A program made the translations under genes and the position numbers. From positions 1-9,912 of the forward strand of contig CAIYZI010000682.1 of assembly GCA_903930665.1 (NCBI GenBank): DNA of 9,912 bases, read 5' to 3'. The stretch comes from an uncultured beta proteobacterium (GTDB taxonomy: Bacteria; Pseudomonadota; Gammaproteobacteria; Burkholderiales; Burkholderiaceae). This document shows, in pieces, positions 1 to 7,369 of the stretch (position 1 is the stretch's first letter; the number at the start of each line of letters is the position of its first letter). Under the pieces are notes generated by a model. The model saw only the letters and a program-made list of their open reading frames with translations. It did not search any database and was not told the origin of the DNA.

Positions 1-2
1 CT

Positions 3-1304
3 TATCAGACTGCCTGGTTAAAAGCATACTATCCAGACGAATTTATGGCGGCCAAATTATCGCTCGCGATGGATGTCACCGATAAGGTTAAGATTCTGTA
101 TGACGATTGATTGGCAAATCAAATTCGTGTGTTCTCTCCAGACATTAATACTGGTGTTTATGAATTCACTCCACTTAGAGCGCCTGATGCTACTTTGGAT
201 TCTGCCATCAGTCATGTGCGCTATGGATTGGGTGCAGTCCGGGGTACAGGTGAGGCGGCTATTGAGTCGATCGTTGAAGAGCGAGAGGCTAATGGGCCCT
301 TTAAGGATTTGTTTGATTTCTGCGCACGGGTAGATCGTCGTCAAGTGAATCGTCGCGCTATTGAAGCCTTGATGCGCGCAGGTGCATTTGATAGCTTGTA
401 TCGTGATAGCGTACCGAAAGGTGGAAACTTATACGATATTCGTTCTACATTATTAGCTTCATTAGCTCGCGCTATTGAAGCAGCTGAGCAGGCTGAAGCA
501 TCTATTCATCAAGTGAGTTTGTTTGAAGCTGCCGGTGAGGCAGATCGTCATTTACCAGAGTTAGTGCGCGAACCTGTTTGGTCGGAGAAAAAACGGCTTC
601 AAGAAGAAAAGACCTCTTTAGGGTTGTGCTTAACAGGACATATGTTTGATGCCTATCGCGATGAGGTGGCACACTTTATTCGTCAGCCCTTGTCTAAGGT
701 CACTGAAGGCAAAGATCAATTGATTGCTGGAATTATTACTTCGGCACGAATGCTTACAGGTCAACGCGGCCGCATGATGATTGCTACCGTTGATGATGGC
801 TCTGCTGCAATGGAGGTAACGCTTTACAGCGAGGTGTATGAGCCCAACCGCTCTTGGTTAAAAGAAGATGAGCTGTTGATTGCCAAGGTGAATATCACGC
901 CTGATAAATTTTCAGGAGGAGTGCGGGTAGTTTCCGAGGCGGTGATGAACATTACTGGTGCGCGTATGCGATTTGCTCGTAACCTTCATGTCAACATGCA
1001 TGCTGGGATTGATCTGAAAATGTTGCGTAGTCAAATTAACCCTTACTTGATGTCTAATCGAGTGAGGGATCCAAAGTTAGGGCCTGGGGCTCCGGGAGTT
1101 CCTGTGGTGCCTAGTACCGACGGGGTAAAGGGTTTATCGTTGACTGCAGCGGTAACGACGAGTAGTGGCGCGTGCTTAATGCAATTTCCGGAGGAGTTGC
1201 GCATTTATCCTGATGATGCCTGTTTGTATAGCCTTAATCAAATCCTGGCTTCTAAACAAGTGAGCCCTACTCAATCAAACGTAGTTCAGGTTCAGTATCT
1301 CTAG
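3..1304 (+). CDS. dnaE: DNA polymerase III alpha subunit, C-terminal part, with an in-frame TGA
   Basis: The 5' end lies outside the window. Frame 3 reads 35 DnaE-like residues (YQTAWLKAYYPDEF..., ending ...KVKILYDD), then TGA at 108-110, then 397 residues in the same frame starting LANQIRVFSPDINTG. Together they match the end of the polymerase core and the whole C-terminal region of the replicative polymerase. Numbering from the codon after the TGA, there is a helix-hairpin-helix region at about 75-97 (VDRRQVNRRAIEALMRAGAF). A likely beta-clamp-binding motif QVSLF follows at 134-138, then an OB-fold at about 203-282, and a C-terminal domain ending ...VVQVQYL. The polymerase active-site aspartates lie upstream of the window. 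A Gly/Pro-rich stretch (about 324-337) sits before the C-terminal domain. The frame is continuous on both sides of the TGA, so a base substitution explains it better than an indel. The identity is secure; whether the gene is functional is open. Confidence 0.9.
108..110 (+). other. In-frame TGA codon inside dnaE
   Basis: TGA follows ...KVKILYDD and precedes LANQIRV in the same frame. E. coli DnaE has DECWRMG here (from memory), so the TGA aligns with the cysteine. TGT or TGC to TGA is a single third-position change. Possible explanations are a sequencing error, a true nonsense mutation, readthrough, or stop-restart using the TTG at 111-113. I see no convincing selenocysteine insertion hairpin downstream: only a 4-bp CCAG/CTGG stem at 138-154 with a 9-nt loop. 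Confidence 0.9.
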
Positions 1305-1307
1305 GTT

Positions 1308-1364
1308 CGGTAACGGTAGGCTCAGTTGCTTTAATTATTGAGTTACTGGGTTACTAAGTTACCG
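1308..1364. terminator. Possible bidirectional terminator or repeat region between convergent genes
   Basis: This is the 65-nt gap between the dnaE stop (1304) and the convergent glycosyltransferase stop (1370). The arms CGGTAAC (1308-1314) and GTTACCG (1358-1364) are perfect 7-nt inverted copies. Inside them, CTCAG/TTGAG (1321-1325 and 1338-1342) can form a short stem with one G-U pair. GTTAC also recurs at 1342, 1350 and 1358 with exact 8-nt spacing. There is no strong U-tract, so the terminator role is inferred mainly from the convergent position. Confidence 0.3.
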
Positions 1365-1369
1365 CGCAT

Positions 1370-2548
1370 TTAGCGCTGATGGATTCTCTGAACTGTTTCT
1401 TGAACTGCTTGAATCACTTGCGCGGGTTCTAAAAGATCCAAGCACTCACTACGGCTATTAGCTTTATCTTCACATCCCGCTTTGCGACAAGGAACACATT
1501 CTCCAGGGCCTTGAAGAATGGTGACATTACCAACAGTCTGAGTGCGCGCTCTTAATTGATAGGGTTGCTCGCCAACAAATCCATTGGGCCAAGGTCCAAA
1601 GTTCGTTGGTGGAGTAGCGCCAAATAAAGCGATTGTGGGGGTATTGCAAGCCGCAGCCAAATGGGTAATTGAAGTATCCACTCCGATATAAAACAGGGCG
1701 TTTCGAATGAGAGTACCTGCTTGAGGAATCGATAGCTGGCCCGCTGTATCAATGACTTGATTTCTGACTTTGTCTTCAAGTAAGGAAAGAATATCTTGAT
1801 TGAGTTCTAAATCTTGCTTGGCAGGAGAGGCGCTCAGGACTACTTGCCATCCTTGCTCGGTAAGCCAAGTAATCAGGGTTTTCCAATAAGCCAACGGCCA
1901 ACGTTTGTAGGCAGTCAGGGGTCCTGGGTGAATGACTGCATAAGGGTGATGTAATTGTTCTGCAATCACTGGTGCGAGGGCCAGCCCAATAGGTGGCGTT
2001 ACAAAAATGGGTTTACTAAAAAGATCATGCGTATTTTTATAAAAAACTTCTAACAGGCGAAGCTTTTCTGTGACGACATGTTGCTTGAAATAATCCACCT
2101 CAACGGTATGTAAGCAAATGGCTTTTTTCCAAGCATTTTGTTTATCACTTTTATTTTTTCCTGCCTTTTCCGCCTGATCTTGCTCCGTTAATCCTTGGGG
2201 ATGGCTACCCAATACGCCAATTCTTCTAAAGGCCGCCGCTAGACCATAGAAGTAGGCGCGATCACTTGGTTGGGTAACAATTGCCAAATCGTAGCGCTGG
2301 AACAGGCGTTTGAAGAGCGATAGGTATTCCCCAAATTTAGGGCGATCCGATGTTTCAATAAGTTTCGCAATATCCGGATTGCCTTTGAGCATATCCATTT
2401 TTCCGCGATAGCCCAAAAAGTGAAATTGCGCATCAGGCCATAACTCACGAGCTTTGCTTATCAATGGGGTGGTAACCAGAACATCGCCAATTTGGCGTGT
2501 AGCAATAAACAGTACCTTCTTAGGTTTTAAGGAAGAAAAGCTGCTCAT
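1370..2548 (-). CDS. Glycosyltransferase family 9 protein, LPS heptosyltransferase-like
   Basis: A 392-residue protein of the RfaF/RfaQ type. Such enzymes move heptose from an ADP-heptose donor to the growing lipopolysaccharide core at the cytoplasmic face of the inner membrane. Visible motifs are the N-terminal RQIGDVLVTTPLI (18-30), HPGPLTAYKRWP (207-218), GVDTSITHLAAA (289-300) and TPTIALFG (303-310), which outline the two Rossmann-like domains of the GT-B fold. A lysine-rich, very polar stretch at about 123-142 looks like a surface loop. Near the C-terminus lie four cysteines (351, 354, 359, 369) in ECVPCRKAGC and SEC. Length is normal for the family. It starts with ATG 5 nt after the stop of the upstream glycosyltransferase, without a good Shine-Dalgarno sequence, so translational coupling is likely. 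The exact sugar and acceptor cannot be read from sequence; a heptosyltransferase III/RfaQ-like role is a reasonable guess. Confidence 0.87.
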   Translation of the reverse strand: MSSFSSLKPKKVLFIATRQIGDVLVTTPLISKARELWPDAQFHFLGYRGKMDMLKGNPDIAKLIETSDRPKFGEYLSLFKRLFQRYDLAIVTQPSDRAYFYGLAAAFRRIGVLGSHPQGLTEQDQAEKAGKNKSDKQNAWKKAICLHTVEVDYFKQHVVTEKLRLLEVFYKNTHDLFSKPIFVTPPIGLALAPVIAEQLHHPYAVIHPGPLTAYKRWPLAYWKTLITWLTEQGWQVVLSASPAKQDLELNQDILSLLEDKVRNQVIDTAGQLSIPQAGTLIRNALFYIGVDTSITHLAAACNTPTIALFGATPPTNFGPWPNGFVGEQPYQLRARTQTVGNVTILQGPGECVPCRKAGCEDKANSRSECLDLLEPAQVIQAVQETVQRIHQR

Positions 2549-2553
2549 AGTGT

Positions 2554-3333
2554 TTAAAGTGCTTTCGCTAGAATTTTTTCGCGAACCCGTCGCGCGTTTT
2601 CAGCGGCGTTCGTTTGATCATGCATGGCATGAAATAGATGAAGCACTTCCGTAGACCAGGATCCTGATTTACGAATAATGTGGTGATGCTGCAAGCGGAA
2701 TACAAAATCTGCATCTTCATGACCCCAGCCTGTCATCGTTTCATCAAAGCCACTGATGGCTAAGGCGTCGGCTTTCCAGCAAGCCATATTGCATCCTTTA
2801 ATACGGCGCCAGACAAATTTTTTATAGTCGCGCCATTCTCCATTACCCAGTTTGAACTTCAGAGGCCAATACTTATTGATACCACCTGAAAGGCGGTAGC
2901 TTAGGAGGTGCGCACTAAAATGTTTGAAATTCCAATGAGGCCATGTAAGCAATTGGTTAGTGAGCGTCGCATTGAGAAGTACGCGACTACCTGTCACTAG
3001 GTAGCCTTTTTGTGCAAGCTGACGATGACGTGCAACAAAGTCTGGTTGAGTGAGGCAGTCGCCATCCAGAAAGACCAAATAGTCACCGTGGGCCGCTGCA
3101 ATTGCTTTATTCAAAATCTGTGTTTTACGAAAGCCTAAGTCTTCTTGCCAAAGGTGAATGATGGGTACTGGCAAAACGTGTTTCATGGATTCAATGACTT
3201 CTTTGGTCTCATTTGTAGAGCCATCATCAGCAATGATGATTTCAAAATTGAGATCAGTTTGGGTGCCCAAAGACTCCAGACAGAGTTTTAGCGCTTGTGG
3301 CCAGTTATAGGTGGCCAAAAGTATTGAAATCAT
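2554..3333 (-). CDS. Glycosyltransferase family 2 protein, probable LPS core glycosyltransferase
   Basis: A 259-residue GT-A fold enzyme. The N-terminus ISILLATYNWP (2-12) and IIIADDGSTNE (32-42) form the nucleotide-sugar binding core. LDGDC (89-93) supplies the metal-binding DxD motif. GFDETMTGWGHEDADFVFRL (195-214) is the C-terminal signature seen in galactosyltransferase-type (Glyco_transf_7C) family 2 enzymes and usually carries the catalytic acid. No signal peptide or membrane segment is evident, so it probably acts at the inner face of the membrane. The start ATG overlaps the stop of the upstream gene by 4 nt (ATGA), which indicates coupled translation. The sugar donor is unknown. The neighbours (another family 2 enzyme, a family 9 enzyme and msbA) point to lipopolysaccharide core assembly. 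Confidence 0.87.
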   Translation of the reverse strand: MISILLATYNWPQALKLCLESLGTQTDLNFEIIIADDGSTNETKEVIESMKHVLPVPIIHLWQEDLGFRKTQILNKAIAAAHGDYLVFLDGDCLTQPDFVARHRQLAQKGYLVTGSRVLLNATLTNQLLTWPHWNFKHFSAHLLSYRLSGGINKYWPLKFKLGNGEWRDYKKFVWRRIKGCNMACWKADALAISGFDETMTGWGHEDADFVFRLQHHHIIRKSGSWSTEVLHLFHAMHDQTNAAENARRVREKILAKAL

Positions 3334-4118
3334 TTGCCAGTGAATCCTTTATCGGAAGATTTTTTGGCTTCTTCATGCAAAAACCATAGCTTGATGTAAC
3401 GGTAGTAGGTGCCTTGACCATTAGAAATTGCCAATGCCAATCCTTGCGCCCCATCAAGAAATCCTGTGCGTACGATATAGGTACGGAAAAATGACCACAT
3501 CCCATGGAGAACAGCTTTTGCAGGGCTACTTTTTTTGCCTTTAGCGAAGGCTTGCTCTGCCGAGGCGGTGGAGTAGCGGTCAATTTTTTGGAGAACTTGG
3601 GAGTAATTCATGAAACTGAAGTGCAGCATCGGATTTTCAAGCTTAGCGACCTGACCATCTGGGATAAGGCGCTCATGCACTAAATCATCTGAAAATCGAG
3701 CTGTGCCACGCCTAAAAAGGCGATCTACATAATCAGGACTCCAGCCAGAGTGACGGATAAAGCGACCGCAATACCAAGAAAGCCTTGGAATCGCAAAGCA
3801 ATCCACATGGGCAGAGTGGTGAATAGCCGTCAGAATTTCGGTTCTTAGGGCTGGCGTAAGTCTTTCATCGGCATCTAAGGATAGGATCCAATCGCCAGAA
3901 GCCAGATCAAGGGCGCGATTCTTTTGGGGGCCAAAGCCGGGCCAATCTGAGGGTTGGGCGATCACAGCACCATGGTTTTTAGCGATTTCTAGGGTGCGAT
4001 CGCTGCTATTGGTATCTACCACCACAATTTGCTGGGCAATCCCCTCTAGGGAGGCTAAACAATCGCCTAAATTGGCCTCTTCATTGCGGGTGATGAGTAT
4101 GACTGATAAGGTGGGCAT
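3330..4118 (-). CDS. Glycosyltransferase family 2 protein, WaaE/KdtX-like
   Basis: A 262-residue enzyme starting LSVILITRNEEANLGDCLAS (4-23), typical of the WaaE/KdtX/LgtF group that adds glucose or another hexose to the first heptose of the lipopolysaccharide inner core. Other marks are IVVVDTNSSDRT (31-42), the DADE metal-binding motif (82-85), and the group's region GWSPDYVDRLFRRG (125-138) with VHERL (147-151). The C-terminal third has amphipathic and hydrophobic stretches (about 203-235) that could hold it at the membrane. It is the first gene of the minus-strand trio. The ATG is preceded in frame by TGA two codons upstream (TGA ATT ATG), so this start is essentially fixed. The nearest AGGAG lies 17 nt upstream of the ATG, too far for a normal Shine-Dalgarno. 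The group assignment is by pattern only; the donor and acceptor remain inferred. Confidence 0.87.
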   Translation of the reverse strand: MPTLSVILITRNEEANLGDCLASLEGIAQQIVVVDTNSSDRTLEIAKNHGAVIAQPSDWPGFGPQKNRALDLASGDWILSLDADERLTPALRTEILTAIHHSAHVDCFAIPRLSWYCGRFIRHSGWSPDYVDRLFRRGTARFSDDLVHERLIPDGQVAKLENPMLHFSFMNYSQVLQKIDRYSTASAEQAFAKGKKSSPAKAVLHGMWSFFRTYIVRTGFLDGAQGLALAISNGQGTYYRYIKLWFLHEEAKKSSDKGFTGK

Positions 4119-4119
4119 A

Positions 4120-4134
4120 ATTCATTATATGAAT
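4120..4134. repeat. Perfect inverted repeat spanning the msbA start codon
   Basis: ATTCAT (4120-4125), a 3-nt centre TAT, then ATGAAT (4129-4134). It fills the 10-nt space between the divergent starts of the glycosyltransferase (4118) and msbA (4129), and the right arm contains the msbA ATG. It could be an operator or simply the result of two AT-rich -10-like elements facing each other. Confidence 0.45.
4124..4129 (-). promoter_or_regulatory. Possible -10 element (TATAAT) for the glycosyltransferase operon
   Basis: Read on the minus strand, this hexamer is a perfect TATAAT, 5 nt before the glycosyltransferase ATG at 4118. Transcription starting 6-7 nt downstream of it would begin at or next to the A of the ATG and give a leaderless message. 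This fits the absence of a well-placed ribosome binding site. No good TTGACA-like -35 was found at the right distance, so confidence is low. Confidence 0.3.
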
Positions 4135-5892
4135 GCTCCTGACCGTACCGCTCTAAATCGCTTAATTCAGTATCTAAAACCCCATATTGGCCTGATTATT
4201 GGCTCTTTATTGGCCATGGCCATCGTGGCGGGTGCTGAGACTTCTATTCCAGCGCTGATGAAGCCTTTGCTTGATCGGGGCTTTACAGGGCAGCTCAATA
4301 ACAAGCTTTGGCAGGTCCCAGTTTTTCTGGTGGGCTTAGCTGTAGTGCGCAGTTTGGCGCAATTTTTATCAAATTATCTGCTGACGCGCGTCATTAATGC
4401 CGTGCTGTTGAAATTACGCGAGCAAATGTTTCAAACCCTTTTGCATGCTAAAACTGCTTTTTTTCAAAAGAATTCTGCTTCCAATTTGATTAATGCCGTG
4501 GTGTTTGAGGTGAATAATGTCCTGACCATTATGGGGGGTATGTTAATTAACCTGGTACGCGATTCACTTACGGTTGTGGGTTTGATGGGTTATCTAATTT
4601 ATCTTAATTGGCGCCTCACTTTGGTCGTGCTCGTAATTCTTCCGATCATTGCGTTTGTCATGAGCAAGATCAATAGACGCTTGCGATCGCTTAATCGTGA
4701 GCAGCAATCCCTCACTAGTGAGTTAGCGTACATCGTTGAAGAATCCTCTGCGGGTTATAAGATCGTTAAGGTACATGGCGCAGAGCAATATGAGATGCGT
4801 CGTTTTATGGAAAAAGCGGAGCGCTTGCGCCAGTTTGCCTTGAAGTCTGCAGTTGCTGGCGGTCTTAATCAACCGATCACCCAACTCATTGCCTCAATGG
4901 CTTTATCGATTGTTTTGGTAATTGCTTTACTTCAATCTTCTACCGAAGGTACAACAGTAGGGGGTTTCGCGGCCTTTATTACCGCAATGATGTTGGTGAT
5001 TTCTCCGCTCAAACATTTGGCGGATATCAATCAACCCCTGCAACGTGGCCTGACCGCGGCTGAAATGATTTTCGCGCTCATAGATGAGCCTGTTGAGGAA
5101 GAAGATTCTCGCAAGCAAGATATGAAACCTCTACAAAAAGCAAAAGGTGGCATTCGGTTTGAGGATGTAGGCTTTGCTTATGAACAAGAGGTAGGTCGCC
5201 AAGATGCTTTGCGGGGAATTAATTTAGCAATAAAACCCGGTGAAGTTGTTGCTTTTGTAGGCCCCTCGGGTGGTGGTAAATCTACCTTGGTCAATTTGTT
5301 ACCACGTTTCTATGCGCCTACTAGTGGCCATATATTGTTGGACGATATTCCAATGGAAGAGCTTATTTTGTCTGACGTACGTCGTCAGATTGCCTTTGTG
5401 AGTCAAGATGTGATTTTGTTTAATGACTCTATCGCTGCTAACGTTGCTTATGGTGCAGTCGGACAAGATGGTATTGATCGTGGTCGTGTGATAGAGGCTT
5501 TAGAAGCTGCAAATCTGAGTGCTTTGATGAAAGAGTTACCCGAGGGCATTGATACTTTAATTGGTGACAATGGTAATCGTCTTTCCGGTGGTCAAAGACA
5601 GCGTCTAGCCATTGCTAGGGCTATTTATAAAGATGCGCCTATTTTGATTTTGGATGAAGCGACGTCCGCCTTGGATTCTGAATCTGAACGTCAGGTACAA
5701 GATGCTTTGGAAAGATTGATGGTTGGAAGAACAACCTTAGTCATCGCCCATCGTTTATCTACTATCGAGCATGCGAGTCGCATTGTTGTTCTAGAGCATG
5801 GTCAGATTGTTGAGAGCGGCTCCCATGAGGACTTAATCAAGCGCGATGGCCTGTATGCTAACTTGCATCGTATTCAGTTCTCAAACGCTTAA
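4129..5892 (+). CDS. msbA: Lipid A export ATP-binding/permease protein MsbA
   Basis: A half-size ABC exporter of 587 residues that works as a homodimer in the inner membrane and flips lipid A-core to the periplasmic face using ATP. The N-terminal domain has about six hydrophobic segments (roughly 20-40, 62-82, 133-155, 160-180, 250-268, 278-296). The nucleotide-binding domain carries Walker A GPSGGGKST (378-386), the Q-loop glutamine (426), signature LSGGQ (485-489), Walker B ILILDE (505-510) and the H-loop histidine (541). All catalytic motifs are intact and length fits the family. I chose ATG 4129 because upstream in-frame ATGs (3994, 4093, 4099) lie inside the opposite-strand glycosyltransferase; 4099 remains possible. 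AAGGTG at 4108-4113 is 15 nt from 4129, a long spacing. The glycosyltransferases alongside support the LPS substrate over a drug exporter. Confidence 0.93.
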   Translation: MNAPDRTALNRLIQYLKPHIGLIIGSLLAMAIVAGAETSIPALMKPLLDRGFTGQLNNKLWQVPVFLVGLAVVRSLAQFLSNYLLTRVINAVLLKLREQMFQTLLHAKTAFFQKNSASNLINAVVFEVNNVLTIMGGMLINLVRDSLTVVGLMGYLIYLNWRLTLVVLVILPIIAFVMSKINRRLRSLNREQQSLTSELAYIVEESSAGYKIVKVHGAEQYEMRRFMEKAERLRQFALKSAVAGGLNQPITQLIASMALSIVLVIALLQSSTEGTTVGGFAAFITAMMLVISPLKHLADINQPLQRGLTAAEMIFALIDEPVEEEDSRKQDMKPLQKAKGGIRFEDVGFAYEQEVGRQDALRGINLAIKPGEVVAFVGPSGGGKSTLVNLLPRFYAPTSGHILLDDIPMEELILSDVRRQIAFVSQDVILFNDSIAANVAYGAVGQDGIDRGRVIEALEAANLSALMKELPEGIDTLIGDNGNRLSGGQRQRLAIARAIYKDAPILILDEATSALDSESERQVQDALERLMVGRTTLVIAHRLSTIEHASRIVVLEHGQIVESGSHEDLIKRDGLYANLHRIQFSNA

Positions 5893-5903
5893 TTAACAGC
5901 GTT
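5884..5903. terminator. Short inverted repeat between convergent msbA and rng
   Basis: AACGCT (5884-5889) and AGCGTT (5898-5903) form a perfect 6-bp stem with an 8-nt loop that includes the msbA stop codon. It is followed by CTTT on the plus strand. The two genes converge with only 13 nt between stop codons, so this is the only visible candidate for a shared terminator. The stem is short and the U-tract weak. Confidence 0.35.
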
Positions 5904-5905
5904 CT

Positions 5906-7369
5906 TTAACTCAGAACAATATCGTATTGCTCTTGGCGGAAGTTGCCTTCTGCCTGGAGTTTGATTGGCTTGTTAATAAAATCTCCCAGCTGTGCTAAAA
6001 ATTGATTTTCTTCTTCAAGGAAGAGATCGATTACATCTGGTGCCGCCACAATCCGAAATTCACGGGGATTAAATTGACGATGTTCACGCACAATTTCACG
6101 CAAGATTTCATAGCAAATGGTTTGTGCTGTTTTGACTTCGCCTTTTCCAGCGCATGCCGGACAGGGCTCACAGGTGATGTGGGCCAAAGATTCACGGGTG
6201 CGTTTACGAGTCATCTCGACTAAGCCCAGCGCTGAGAAGTCACTTACAGAGGTGCGAGCATGATCGCACTCTAAATTTCTCTTGAGCTCGTGTAGTACTG
6301 CTTCTTGATGCTCTTTACCCAGCATGTCAATAAAATCAATGATGATGATGCCGCCTAAATTGCGTAAACGTAGCTGTCTGGCAATCGCTTGCGCGGCCTC
6401 GAGATTAGTCTTAAATACGGTCGCATCTAAATTACGCGCACCAACATAACTGCCAGTGTTCACGTCAATGGTAGTCATCGATTCGGTCTGATCAATCATC
6501 AGGTAGCCGCCAGATTTGAGATCTACTCGGCGTCCTAATGCTTTATTGATTTCTGTATCGACATCAAATAAATCAAAGAGTGCACGTTCCCCTCTATGAA
6601 GTGCCAGTTTGCCTAAAAGATTAGGCATATAGGTTTTAGTAAAAGTACTTAGCTTTTCAAAATTCTCAGCAGAATCCACGCGGATTACCGTAGTTTCTTC
6701 ACCTGCAACATCCCTTAAGACGCGCTCTGCCAAACTTAAGTCTTGATAGAGTAGGGCGGGAGCAGCTTGATGATGAACGCCTCTATAAATATTTTCCCAA
6801 GTTGTACGTAGGTAATGCATATCGTGCTGAAGTTCAGTATCGCTAGCGTCTTGAGCGCTAGTACGTACGATGATTCCACCTTTTTCATCATCGGCTAATA
6901 AGCTAGCCAGCCGTGATTTGATGGCGTCACGCTCTTCGGTCTTATCGATGCGTTGTGAAACGCCAATATATTTTGCTGTGGCCGGGTCACTACCAGCCGG
7001 TGGTAAGTAAACCAGGTTACGACCAGCAATGCTAAGCTGGGTCGTCAGGCGCGCACCTTTAGTGCCCAGTGGATCTTTCAAGACTTGGACTAAAACGGTC
7101 TGACCCTCGAATAGTAATTTCTCGATTTGTGCTTGTGGATTATTTTGAGTGATATCGGCAACGTGCATAAACGCAGTGCGTTCAAGCCCGATTTCTATAA
7201 AAGCCGATTGCATGCCTGGTAGAACGCGTGCAACTTTAGCCAGGTAGATATTGCCTACGATTCCACGTTGACGTGTACGTTCAATCTGAAGCTCCTGAAC
7301 AGCTCCTTGTTGAATCAATGCCACTCGCGTTTCTTGAGGGGTGATATTGATGAGAATTTCTTCATTCAT
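5906..7369 (-). CDS. rng: Ribonuclease G
   Basis: An endoribonuclease of the RNase E/G family, 487 residues (E. coli RNase G is about 489), which trims the 5' end of 16S rRNA and cuts some mRNAs and other RNAs. The N-terminus EEILINITPQETRVALIQ is typical of RNase G rather than RNase E, and the long C-terminal degradosome scaffold of RNase E is absent. An S1 RNA-binding domain spans about 35-120. The catalytic magnesium-binding aspartates are D302 (TTIDVNTGSYVG) and D345 (IIIIDFIDM). The zinc-link cysteines that join subunits are C403 and C406 in CPACAGKG. It is the last gene of the hemF-rng run. Its ATG overlaps the maf stop by 4 nt (ATGA), indicating coupled translation. It converges with msbA. 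Confidence 0.95.
   Translation of the reverse strand: MNEEILINITPQETRVALIQQGAVQELQIERTRQRGIVGNIYLAKVARVLPGMQSAFIEIGLERTAFMHVADITQNNPQAQIEKLLFEGQTVLVQVLKDPLGTKGARLTTQLSIAGRNLVYLPPAGSDPATAKYIGVSQRIDKTEERDAIKSRLASLLADDEKGGIIVRTSAQDASDTELQHDMHYLRTTWENIYRGVHHQAAPALLYQDLSLAERVLRDVAGEETTVIRVDSAENFEKLSTFTKTYMPNLLGKLALHRGERALFDLFDVDTEINKALGRRVDLKSGGYLMIDQTESMTTIDVNTGSYVGARNLDATVFKTNLEAAQAIARQLRLRNLGGIIIIDFIDMLGKEHQEAVLHELKRNLECDHARTSVSDFSALGLVEMTRKRTRESLAHITCEPCPACAGKGEVKTAQTICYEILREIVREHRQFNPREFRIVAAPDVIDLFLEEENQFLAQLGDFINKPIKLQAEGNFRQEQYDIVLS

Noticed and set aside
108..160. Selenocysteine codon in dnaE
   Set aside because: A Cys-to-TGA swap invites this idea. However, the only hairpin close behind is a 4-bp CCAG/CTGG stem (138-154) with a 9-nt loop lacking the usual loop bases, and DnaE is not a known selenoprotein family.
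57..344. Open frames on the minus strand (57-344) and in another plus frame (73-333) over dnaE
   Set aside because: Both are shadows of the dnaE frame, with no family resemblance and no start signals.
3305..3583. 92-residue minus-strand frame overlapping the two family 2 glycosyltransferases
   Set aside because: It is an alternative frame of the real glycosyltransferase genes, which carry full catalytic motifs.
3994..4128. Longer N-terminus for msbA (45 extra codons)
   Set aside because: The extension lies almost entirely opposite the start of the intact family 2 glycosyltransferase and does not resemble MsbA; family length fits a start at 4129.
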